DNA of 12,172 bases, taken from assembly GCA_023136305.1 (NCBI GenBank), contig JAGLSF010000030.1, positions 1 to 12,172 on the forward strand, read 5' to 3'. Below the pieces are notes generated by a model. It was not told where the DNA came from. It did not search any database and was given only the letters and a program-made list of their open reading frames with translations. Source of the DNA: Spirochaetota bacterium (GTDB lineage: Bacteria; Spirochaetota; B62-G9; DRHN01). Both the position numbers and the translations under genes were made by a program. This document shows positions 1 through 7,087 of the stretch, piece by piece (the first letter of the stretch is position 1; every line of letters starts with the position of its first letter).

Positions 1-54
1 GGTGGGAAGCAAGACCTTGAGAAGGACGGTATAATAATAAAGAAGGGGTAATCG
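1..54 (+). other. Unresolved left edge: possible 3' end of an upstream gene and ribosome binding site
   Basis: Two frames stay open from the left edge. One runs to a TAA at 49-51 (last residues read KDGIIIKKG). The other runs to a run of three TAA codons at 32-40. Either could be the C-terminal end of an upstream gene, and too little is visible to choose or to name it. The sequence AAGGGG at 43-48 sits 6 bases before the GTG at 55 and is a good Shine-Dalgarno site for the next gene. The string TATAAT at 30-35 looks like a -10 box, but no acceptable -35 lies 16 to 18 bases upstream, so I do not call a promoter here. Confidence 0.35.
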
Positions 55-2142
55 GTGGTAGTGAAAAAAACACTCCTGAAGGTACTGTTCAGTGCTGCAG
101 CAGCCGTGGTGCTGCTCGTATCTGTGTACCTCATGCTTGGCAAAGATTTGAAGGGATACGGGGAGCTGCTCGTCAACAGAGAGGAGCAGGGTGGTGCAGG
201 TTTTCTGCGGGACCTCGTAGGGCGCTCTGTGGAGCTTGAGAAACAGATCCTGACCGAAGTGCTGGCAGCCAATTTCGAACGACGCATCGATAGTGAAAAC
301 AATAAAATCGATTTCCTTCTGGAGCAGATGTCCTCCGACAGTGCATCCGAAACAGCCGGTACAAATCTTCTCGAATTTGTCGAGAGTAATCCGCTGGTTG
401 GGAAAGCCCATCTCATCAATTCGCGGTATGAGATACTGTTGAGCACGTCAGAAGATGTGCCTATTGGCTCCGTCCTTGACCGTGAGATCTACAGCGAGGT
501 ATTTACGACTGGCATGGGCGGGGCCCTCGTTGACGAAGCCGTGAGGAGTATTGTTCTTTATCGAGGTATCGATTCCGGCCATGCGCTGCTTTTCTACTAC
601 GACCCGGAATTCCTTGACAGCATATTCTCCGGTATTCCGGGGTTCGCCTATGAAAGTGCGCTTCTTTCTGCGGATCGGGTTATTTTTATTAATTTTCCCG
701 TCGTTGATGCCGGTGATAGGGAGAATTTCAGAAATTTATCCCAGACAGTACTCGGGCAGCAGGCGGGTTTTGTCCGGGTCCGGCGTGACCAATTTGATAA
801 AACCATATATTTTCTGCCGGTATCTCAGACACTGTCCCCATGGATTGTTGCCGTGACCTACGATACCGCACAGGTGCGTATATCACGTATAGGAGCGCTT
901 ATACTTGTAGTGCAGGCAGTGGTCGTTGCGGCCATTATCATCTTCATACTGACAACGGTCAAAGAGAGAAAGAAGCTCCGCATGGGGGGTGTAGCATCAG
1001 AGACGAAACCTGTGATCTCAGGCGTACGCGGTGTCGATGGCAGGGTAATGCGGGAATTGGGTCAGCCTGGAAGTGAGATCGCAGCAGGTCGTGGTGAGCA
1101 GCCTGCACCGGCAGGCCCTCCCTCTCCACATGAAGGTGTGATCCCGCTCGATGATGTTGAAGTGGTAGAGGAGCTTGACGAGGTCGGGGAAGCGGAGGTT
1201 GCCGATGAGTACGATGATAGTCAGTTCATACCCGATGGTGTACCTGACGCCGAGACTGCCCAGGCAACCTCTTATCAACCCCAGCAGCCTGCGGCAGAGG
1301 ACAATCTTTCCCTGGTACAGGACGGGGCGGAAGAGGGTATGAAGCCTCTAAATGACTCAGTGGAACTTGAAAAGCTGGAGGCTGTACAGCGTGAAATAAT
1401 GGGACCAAAAGCTCAAATGCTCGAGGAGATCGAGGAACTGGATGAGATTGAGGATGCAGGGGAAAGGACCCTAGAGGAGCCTGTACAGGCTGAAATAGAT
1501 GAATCCGTTGTTGACGATCTGGCGGATATTGAGCAGAGGAATGAAGGGGGAGCGGATATTCTTCCCGACCTAGAGGCTCTTGTGGGAGTTGACACCGCTT
1601 CTAGTACCGAGGGCGATGCGGGAGAAGCGGCGGAAGGCATTGAAAAGGAGTTTGCAGCCCCTGGGGGAGACCACACAGCGTTAACCGATGAGCCGCTTGG
1701 AAAAACTGAAGGGATCGGCCGGCAGGATGTTATTCGTGATATCTTCAGGCAATTTCTTGAGACAGTGGGTATATATAAAGGCGCTGTGCTGCTCAAACAG
1801 AAAAAGGGCACTTTCAAACCATGTGTAATTACAGGGTTTTCCCGTGAAACTGAACCGAAACTGATCTTTTCAGGGAAAGAAAAGATTGTGACAAAGATAT
1901 TACAGAAAGACAAGATACTCTATATTCGCAATGATGCCTTCCTGGATGATGAGTTGAGGGAAAAGTTCTCGCTTTCTGATACGTCGACGATCAAGAGCAT
2001 TTTTTTCGCTCCCCTCTGTCCCTCCGGAGCAGGCCTTGCAGGGTTCATCATACTCAGCCCCACAATAAATGAATCATTTGATTCATCCGAAGTGCTTGCA
2101 AAGATAAAAGAGATAAAAAAAACCCTCACAAATATTATATAA
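55..2142 (+). CDS. Two-helix membrane protein with sensor-like outer domain, acidic linker and GAF-like C-terminus (function unknown)
   Basis: I do not recognise this 695-residue protein as a named family. The GTG start is chosen because AAGGGG lies 6 bases upstream; a second GTG two codons later is possible. Seen: a basic N-terminus and a hydrophobic helix (about 6-28), an extracytoplasmic stretch of about 250 residues, a second strong helix (about 279-301) followed by the basic stop-transfer KERKK, a long acidic, Pro/Gly-containing linker (about 310-555), and a globular mixed alpha/beta end (about 556-695). The outer part begins with a long helix and has the size and position of a Cache/PAS-like ligand-binding domain. 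The end resembles a GAF-type fold (a VLLKQKKGTFKPC strand pair, later FFAPL and FIILSPT strands). No kinase, HAMP, cyclase or methyl-accepting segment is visible. Inference: an envelope sensor or scaffold whose output is a protein contact. It precedes rny by 79 bases, so co-function with RNase Y is possible but unproven. The reading frame is secure; the domain names are tentative. Confidence 0.85.
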   Translation: MVVKKTLLKVLFSAAAAVVLLVSVYLMLGKDLKGYGELLVNREEQGGAGFLRDLVGRSVELEKQILTEVLAANFERRIDSENNKIDFLLEQMSSDSASETAGTNLLEFVESNPLVGKAHLINSRYEILLSTSEDVPIGSVLDREIYSEVFTTGMGGALVDEAVRSIVLYRGIDSGHALLFYYDPEFLDSIFSGIPGFAYESALLSADRVIFINFPVVDAGDRENFRNLSQTVLGQQAGFVRVRRDQFDKTIYFLPVSQTLSPWIVAVTYDTAQVRISRIGALILVVQAVVVAAIIIFILTTVKERKKLRMGGVASETKPVISGVRGVDGRVMRELGQPGSEIAAGRGEQPAPAGPPSPHEGVIPLDDVEVVEELDEVGEAEVADEYDDSQFIPDGVPDAETAQATSYQPQQPAAEDNLSLVQDGAEEGMKPLNDSVELEKLEAVQREIMGPKAQMLEEIEELDEIEDAGERTLEEPVQAEIDESVVDDLADIEQRNEGGADILPDLEALVGVDTASSTEGDAGEAAEGIEKEFAAPGGDHTALTDEPLGKTEGIGRQDVIRDIFRQFLETVGIYKGAVLLKQKKGTFKPCVITGFSRETEPKLIFSGKEKIVTKILQKDKILYIRNDAFLDDELREKFSLSDTSTIKSIFFAPLCPSGAGLAGFIILSPTINESFDSSEVLAKIKEIKKTLTNII

Positions 2143-2150
2143 ATGTCTCT

Positions 2151-2189
2151 TTTTCTTGACTGAAAACCTTTCCTATAGTAAGCTATGGT
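2151..2189 (+). promoter_or_regulatory. Candidate weak promoter region upstream of rny
   Basis: This lies in the only sizeable gap in the window (2143-2221). TATAGT at 2174-2179 matches 5 of 6 positions of a sigma-70 -10 box, but the sequence 17 bases upstream is a poor -35 (TTTTCT). A good -35-like TTGACT sits at 2156-2161, only 12 bases before that -10; at 17-base spacing it faces the poor TAAGCT. A small hairpin (CTATAG at 2173-2178, CTATGG at 2183-2188, loop TAAG) overlaps the same spot and is not followed directly by a U-run, so it is not a convincing terminator. Location supports a promoter more than the motif does. Confidence 0.3.
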
Positions 2190-2221
2190 AGCAGTTTTGG
2201 ATCTATGAAAGGGGTAACGCG

Positions 2222-3760
2222 GTGGTGTATATGATACTTCAATATGCACTACCATCCCTCGTCTTAGGTTTAGTAATTGGTTATTTTCTGCGCCGTTATA
2301 TAGCCAAACTTAAAATAAATTCTGCGGAGGTAGCCGCTGAAAATATTTTAAAGGAAGCGCAGAAAGATGCTGAAGCGAAAAAACGTGAAGCAATCCTCGA
2401 AACAAAGGACCAGCTCTTTAAGGAGCGAAGCAACTTTGAACGTGAAACGAGGGAGAGGAGAGCTGAACTTCAGCGATGGGAGAAGCGCCTTCTTCAAAAG
2501 GAGGAAAATCTCGATAAGAGATTGGACGTACTCGACAAGAAGGATCAATCCTTATCTAACCGGGAGAGGGTGGTAGATGCGAAAGAGTCGGAAATAAGGG
2601 AAGCTCAGGAGGAAACGCGCAGAGAGCTTGAACGAATTTCCAGTCTCACTGCAGAAGAAGCAAAGAACACACTCATCAAGGGCATGGAGGAAGAGGCACG
2701 CCGGGATGCCCAGCTTTTAATCAATAACATCGAGAGCGATGCCAAGGCAACAGCCGAAAAGAGGGCCCGGAATATTCTTGCCCACACCATTCAACGACTC
2801 GCGTCAGAGATTACTTCTGAAATTACCGTCACCTCAGTCTCACTACCAAATGACGAGATGAAGGGGAGGATCATCGGCAGGGAGGGACGCAACATCCGTG
2901 CCCTGGAAACGCTCACCGGTGTGGATGTCATTATAGACGACACACCTGAAGCCGTGGTAATTTCCAGTTTCGATCCTGTTCGGAGAGAGATAGCACGGAT
3001 CTCCATGGAGAGGTTGATTGCGGACGGCCGAATTCATCCAGCGCGTATCGAAGAGGTGACCTCAAAGGTAACAAAGGAAGTAAACAAAGTCATTATTGAA
3101 GAGGGTGACAAGGCGGTTTTTGACCTGAGCATTCAGGGCGTCTCTCAGGACTTGGTATCCTATATCGGCAGGCTCTTCTTCAGGACCTCCTATGGACAGA
3201 ACATACTTGCACACAGCAAGGAGGTTGCAAACATAGCAGGCATGATAGCTGCGGAAATCGGAGCCGATGTTGGACTTGCGAAACGCGGCGGCCTCCTCCA
3301 TGATATCGGAAAAGCGGTGATTACGGATGGTGAGGGGAGCCATGCTGTTGTGGGAGCGGATCTCGCGAAGAAATTCGGCGAAATTCATGAACTCGTAAAC
3401 ATCATCGAGTCCCATCACATGGACAGAGAACCTGAATCGGTCGAAGCGGTTATCATTCAGGCTTCAGATTCGATCTCTGCCTCGCGCCCTGGCGCACGGC
3501 GTGAGTCTATGGACACCTACATCAAGAGGCTGGAATCCCTGGAAAAAATCGCTGAGAGTTTCGAAGGAGTCGAAAAATCCTTTGCCATTCAGGCAGGTCG
3601 TGAGATTCGTGTCATCGTGAACAATGACCGCGTTAATGACCTGAAAGCCAAGGAAGTTGCCCGGGACATCGCCAAACGGATCGAAAAGGAACTTAAGTAC
3701 CCCGGCCGAATCAAGGTGACGCTCATCAGGGAAACGAGAATTGTTGAGTACGCAAAGTGA
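2222..3760 (+). CDS. rny: Ribonuclease Y
   Basis: Membrane-anchored endoribonuclease that initiates mRNA decay in bacteria that use RNase Y. At 512 residues it has the usual family length. Domains in order: one N-terminal transmembrane helix (about 6-23), a long charged coiled coil (about 30-185), a KH RNA-binding domain with the GRIIGREGRNIR loop (215-226), and an HD metal-dependent phosphohydrolase domain with H331, the LLHDIGKA motif (H360, D361), HH at 398-399 and D416 in ASDSISASRPGARRES. It ends in the typical RETRIVEYAK. GTG at 2222 is preferred because AAAGGGG (2208-2214) is 7 bases upstream; the in-frame ATG at 2231 is spaced too far. One oddity is that the segment after HDIGKA reads VITDGEGSH, whereas Firmicute proteins have DHE there. 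The ymdB gene follows after 34 bases, a pairing also known from Bacillus-type genomes. Confidence 0.97.
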   Translation: MVYMILQYALPSLVLGLVIGYFLRRYIAKLKINSAEVAAENILKEAQKDAEAKKREAILETKDQLFKERSNFERETRERRAELQRWEKRLLQKEENLDKRLDVLDKKDQSLSNRERVVDAKESEIREAQEETRRELERISSLTAEEAKNTLIKGMEEEARRDAQLLINNIESDAKATAEKRARNILAHTIQRLASEITSEITVTSVSLPNDEMKGRIIGREGRNIRALETLTGVDVIIDDTPEAVVISSFDPVRREIARISMERLIADGRIHPARIEEVTSKVTKEVNKVIIEEGDKAVFDLSIQGVSQDLVSYIGRLFFRTSYGQNILAHSKEVANIAGMIAAEIGADVGLAKRGGLLHDIGKAVITDGEGSHAVVGADLAKKFGEIHELVNIIESHHMDREPESVEAVIIQASDSISASRPGARRESMDTYIKRLESLEKIAESFEGVEKSFAIQAGREIRVIVNNDRVNDLKAKEVARDIAKRIEKELKYPGRIKVTLIRETRIVEYAK

Positions 3761-3794
3761 TGTCCGCGAGTATCGAGTGCCATAAGGGATACAC

Positions 3795-4592
3795 GTGAAT
3801 AACGGTTGCATGGTTGTAGCACTCATCGGAGATATCATCGGAGAACCCGGCAGAAAGGCGCTCTTTCTCTCCCTTTCCGGCCTCATCAGCACTCATAAGA
3901 TCGATTTCGTTATTGCCAACGGTGAAAATGCCGCCGGTGGTTTCGGCATAACGGGAAATATTGCCTCTAAACTTTACTCCTACGGGGTCGACTGCATCAC
4001 CACGGGGAATCATGTCTGGAGAAACCGCGAGGTTTACAAGGTAATTCAGGATAATCAGCGGCTCCTGCGTCCGGCCAATTATCCTAATGGTGCTCCTGGA
4101 ACGGGGTGGACCATCCTCGAGAGAAACGGCCAGAAGCTGGGTGTCATGAATCTACTGGGCCGCGTGTACATGGAACCCCTTGAATCACCCTTTAAAATCG
4201 CACAGAAGGAAATTACACAGATACAGAGAGAGACAAACAGTATCGTTGTCGATTTTCATGGCGAAGCCACTTCAGAAAAGGTCGCTCTGGGCTGGTATCT
4301 GGATGGGAAGGTGAGCGCCGTGATAGGGACACATACTCATGTGCAGACCGCTGATGAACGCGTTTTACCCGGTGGCACAGCCTATATTACCGATGCCGGC
4401 ATGACGGGGCCCTTCGACTCAATTATCGGGATGAGAAAGGAAAATGCCCTGAAGAAATTCGTTACACTAATACCGTCAAAGTTTACGGTGGCTGAAAACG
4501 ATATACGGCTCAACGCGGTCATCGTTTCAATCGACCCTGCAACGGGAAAGGCCACCGATATTAAGAGAATTAATGAGAAGGTGATGGAGTAG
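3795..4592 (+). CDS. ymdB: YmdB-family metallophosphoesterase (TIGR00282)
   Basis: Cytoplasmic di-metal phosphoesterase of the YmdB family. In Bacillus subtilis YmdB has phosphodiesterase activity on 2',3'-cyclic nucleotides and affects biofilm and motility decisions. The substrate here is not known. All the metal-binding blocks are present in order: GDIIG (D13), NGENAAGG (42-49), GNHVW (N72, H73), DFHGE (H155) and GTHTHVQTAD (H180, H182). The conserved RPANYP, ITDAGMTGP and IGM segments are also present. At 265 residues it is full length. GTG at 3795 is chosen because AAGGGA (3784-3789) is 5 bases upstream. The in-frame ATG at 3810 would give the more common family N-terminus (MVVALIGD) but has no ribosome binding site, so translation from either cannot be excluded. 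It lies 34 bases after rny and 1 base before tlyA, so it is likely co-transcribed and coupled to both. Confidence 0.95.
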   Translation: MNNGCMVVALIGDIIGEPGRKALFLSLSGLISTHKIDFVIANGENAAGGFGITGNIASKLYSYGVDCITTGNHVWRNREVYKVIQDNQRLLRPANYPNGAPGTGWTILERNGQKLGVMNLLGRVYMEPLESPFKIAQKEITQIQRETNSIVVDFHGEATSEKVALGWYLDGKVSAVIGTHTHVQTADERVLPGGTAYITDAGMTGPFDSIIGMRKENALKKFVTLIPSKFTVAENDIRLNAVIVSIDPATGKATDIKRINEKVME

Positions 4593-4593
4593 T

Positions 4594-5415
4594 GTGAAGG
4601 AACGATTGGACAGGCTCGTCGTGGAACGGAAACTCATAGATTCCCGTGAGAGGGCAAAGGCGTTCATACTTGCAGGAAGTATCTCTGTGAACGGCGAGAC
4701 TATCCGCTCCCCGGCGACACTGGTGGCTCGCAACGCGAATATCCTCCTTAGCAGAGAACGGGGAGGCTATGTCTCGAGGGGTGGCATAAAGCTGGAAAAG
4801 CCACTCAAGGTGTTCGGCGTTTCTGCCAAGAACACCTTCTGTCTTGACATTGGGGCGTCAACCGGGGGTTTTACTGACTGCCTGCTTCAGCATGGTGCAC
4901 GGAGTGTCATAGCCCTTGACGTGGGGAAAAACCAGCTTGCCTATACGCTGAGAAGGGACCCCCGCGTGCGCGTTGTGGAGGGGTTCAATGCGCGTGCAAT
5001 CGACCGGTTTGAGCTCGAAACCACTCCTGATATCGTCACCATCGACGTATCTTTTATTTCGATACGCTATATTCTGAAACCCCTCAAATCCATTATACAT
5101 GACCACACCGATATCCTGTCTCTGATAAAACCGCAGTTCGAGCTCGAAAAGCCATACCGGGGTTTCTCGGGCATTGTGCGGGACAGGGAGAAACACAGGG
5201 AAATTTTCATGAAGCTCCACCATTTCTTCGAATCCACAGGCTACAGTGTACAGGGTATTACCTTCTCGCCCATACGGGGGCCAAAGGGAAACATTGAGTT
5301 TTTTGTGCATTTGCGGAAAGCTGATGGAAAGGGGTTTGACGTTTCGTCATACGAAAGAGCAGTAGAGCATGCGCATAACCATTTCACCTCTTACACGGGA
5401 GATAGAAATGACTAA
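4594..5415 (+). CDS. tlyA: TlyA-family rRNA (cytidine-2'-O)-methyltransferase
   Basis: S-adenosylmethionine-dependent 2'-O-methyltransferase; in mycobacteria and Campylobacter TlyA methylates rRNA cytidines and affects capreomycin sensitivity. Older annotation calls the family 'hemolysin'. Seen in 273 residues: an N-terminal S4 RNA-binding domain (about 2-60, with RLDRLVVERKL and GSISVNG), the linker YVSRGGIKLEKPL, a Rossmann methyltransferase fold with the SAM motif LDIGASTGGFTD (84-95), and the RrmJ/FtsJ K-D-K-E tetrad as K66, D151 (IDVSF), K179 (IKPQFE) and E235 (NIEFF). The catalytic set is complete. In place of the common ER-N-R segment after the third strand it reads VVEGFNAR. GTG at 4594 lies 1 base after the ymdB stop, with GGAG at 4586-4589, so translation is probably coupled. 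The C-terminal tail overlaps the pyrG start by 8 bases. Confidence 0.95.
   Translation: MKERLDRLVVERKLIDSRERAKAFILAGSISVNGETIRSPATLVARNANILLSRERGGYVSRGGIKLEKPLKVFGVSAKNTFCLDIGASTGGFTDCLLQHGARSVIALDVGKNQLAYTLRRDPRVRVVEGFNARAIDRFELETTPDIVTIDVSFISIRYILKPLKSIIHDHTDILSLIKPQFELEKPYRGFSGIVRDREKHREIFMKLHHFFESTGYSVQGITFSPIRGPKGNIEFFVHLRKADGKGFDVSSYERAVEHAHNHFTSYTGDRND
5397..5402 (+). promoter_or_regulatory. Ribosome binding site deciding the pyrG start
   Basis: GGGAGA sits 5 bases before ATG 5408, inside the last codons of tlyA. It supports ATG 5408 over an upstream in-frame ATG at 5369. That upstream start would add 13 residues before the universally conserved N-terminal TKFIFITGG of CTP synthase. 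Confidence 0.7.
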
Positions 5416-7063
5416 GTTTATCTTTATCACGGGCGGTGTATGTTCATCCCTGGGAAAGGGTATTGCAGCCTCATCACTGGGCTGTCTTCTTGAGCACAGG
5501 GGGTACACGATCAGTCTCATAAAGATGGACCCCTATATCAATATTGATCCCGGAACCATGAGCCCCTATCAGCACGGGGAAGTGTACGTAACGGAGGACG
5601 GCGCTGAAACTGACCTGGACCTGGGTAATTACGAGCGGTATACTTCCCGGAATTTATCCCGACTGAACAGCGTTACAACGGGACAGATCTACAGCACGGT
5701 CATAGAAAAGGAGAGACGGGGAGATTATCTTGGAAGAACAGTACAGGTCATTCCTCACATTACCAATGAGATCAAACGACGAATAACGATTATCGCTGAA
5801 AATGACGATCCCGATTTCTTAATCGTCGAGATCGGTGGTACCGTCGGTGATATCGAGGGGATCCCCTTCCTCGAAGCGATACGTCAGTTTCGGCTTGATG
5901 TGGGCAGAGAGAACAGCCTCTTCATTCATGTGACGCTTATTCCCATAGTAGGGGCCGCACAGGAACCGAAGACAAAACCCACCCAGCATTCGGTGAGTAA
6001 GCTCCGGGAGATCGGTATACAGCCTGACATCATACTTTGCCGGACGCATGAGGACCTGAGTAAGGAGATGCGGGGAAAGATATCCCTCTTCTGCAACGTT
6101 GAGGAGCGTGCGGTAATTGCGGCCAAGGATATCAAGAAGACCATTTACGAGGTACCCGTTGTGCTGAAGGAGGGCGGCCTTGACGAGATTGTCCTTGAAA
6201 AGTGCGGATTGGAGAAGAAACGAATTGTCTTTTCCGATTGGGAAGGTATGCTGGAACGGCTCTTTTCAGCCCAGGAGGATGTGAATATTGCCGTGGCAGG
6301 TAAATACACGGAGCTCCATGACGCCTACAAGAGTATATTTGAAGCACTGGCACATGGGGGTATTGAGAATGACGTGAATATACATATCGTCAAGGTCAAG
6401 GTGGAGAACCTCAGGAAGGACAATCTCGATGAATCATTCCGTGGTATTCACGGTATACTGATACCCGGTGGTTTCGGTGAACGGGGTATCGATGGAAAGG
6501 TGCTCGCCGCCGAGTATGCCCGGACACGAAAGGTACCGCTTTTCGGTGTCTGCCTCGGTATGCAGGTGATGGTCATCGAGTTTGCACGCAATGTACTCGG
6601 GTATGAGGATGCAAACAGCACTGAGTTCGATATGGATACAGAGCACCCGGTCATCAGTCTCATGGAAGAGCAGAACGGTGTGAAAAATATGGGAGGCACC
6701 ATGCGGCTCGGCAGGCAGCCCGCCCTGCTGAAAAATGATACAAAAACCTATCGGGCGTACGGAAAGGAGCGAATGAGTGAACGCCACCGCCATCGCTACG
6801 AGTTTACCAACAGTTTCCGTGCCGAGATGGAACAGAATGGTCTGTTAATATCTGCCACATCACCGGACGGCATGCTTGTGGAATCGGTGGAGTACGAGGA
6901 CCATCCCTGGGGTATAGGCGTGCAGTTTCATCCGGAATTCAAATCGAAGCCGATACGGGCGCATGCGCTCTTCAGGGATTTTATAAGAGAGGGCAAGCTC
7001 TACAGGGACAGACAGAACCATGCCAGGGAAGGGGGGCTGGAGAAGGCACAGACATCTGGGTAA
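5408..7063 (+). CDS. pyrG: CTP synthase (glutamine hydrolysing)
   Basis: Converts UTP to CTP using ATP and glutamine, the last step of pyrimidine nucleotide synthesis; cytoplasmic homotetramer. From ATG 5408 it has 551 residues, the normal length plus a short C-terminal tail. The synthetase domain (1 to about 270) shows GGVCSSLGKGIA with the P-loop at 13-18, KMDPYINIDPGTM, the HGEVYVTEDGAETDLDLG block and EIGGTVGDIEG. The glutamine amidotransferase class I domain (about 290-535) shows PGGFGERG, the nucleophile elbow GVCLGMQ (C382), and the catalytic H508 and E510 in QFHPEFKSKP. The full set of catalytic residues is present. The start follows the family N-terminus and a GGGAGA site; it overlaps the tlyA stop by 8 bases. 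lptC follows after 24 bases. CTP is also the nucleotide that activates sugars such as Kdo, which may explain the frequent pairing of pyrG with envelope genes in other diderms. Confidence 0.98.
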   Translation: MTKFIFITGGVCSSLGKGIAASSLGCLLEHRGYTISLIKMDPYINIDPGTMSPYQHGEVYVTEDGAETDLDLGNYERYTSRNLSRLNSVTTGQIYSTVIEKERRGDYLGRTVQVIPHITNEIKRRITIIAENDDPDFLIVEIGGTVGDIEGIPFLEAIRQFRLDVGRENSLFIHVTLIPIVGAAQEPKTKPTQHSVSKLREIGIQPDIILCRTHEDLSKEMRGKISLFCNVEERAVIAAKDIKKTIYEVPVVLKEGGLDEIVLEKCGLEKKRIVFSDWEGMLERLFSAQEDVNIAVAGKYTELHDAYKSIFEALAHGGIENDVNIHIVKVKVENLRKDNLDESFRGIHGILIPGGFGERGIDGKVLAAEYARTRKVPLFGVCLGMQVMVIEFARNVLGYEDANSTEFDMDTEHPVISLMEEQNGVKNMGGTMRLGRQPALLKNDTKTYRAYGKERMSERHRHRYEFTNSFRAEMEQNGLLISATSPDGMLVESVEYEDHPWGIGVQFHPEFKSKPIRAHALFRDFIREGKLYRDRQNHAREGGLEKAQTSG

Positions 7064-7087
7064 ATCCATTAGACCACGCAGGAGACA

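Noticed and set aside
1413..1913. Minus-strand open frame of 166 codons, rich in Ser, opposite the acidic linker
   Set aside because: Its Ser runs (SSSSISS) are the antisense of GAG/GAT-rich acidic codons of the real gene; no ribosome binding site and no recognisable domain.
2173..2188. Small inverted repeat CTATAG/CTATGG as a terminator of the first gene
   Set aside because: The stem is only 6 bp, AT-rich with a G-U pair, and TTTT begins several bases after it, so it does not qualify as an intrinsic terminator.
3464..3892. Minus-strand open frame of 142 codons across the rny/ymdB junction
   Set aside because: It lies antisense to highly conserved RNase Y and YmdB coding sequence and shows no domain or signal of its own.
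5369..5407. N-terminally extended pyrG starting at ATG 5369
   Set aside because: It would add 13 residues before the conserved TKFIFITGG start and has no ribosome binding site; ATG 5408 has GGGAGA 5 bases upstream.
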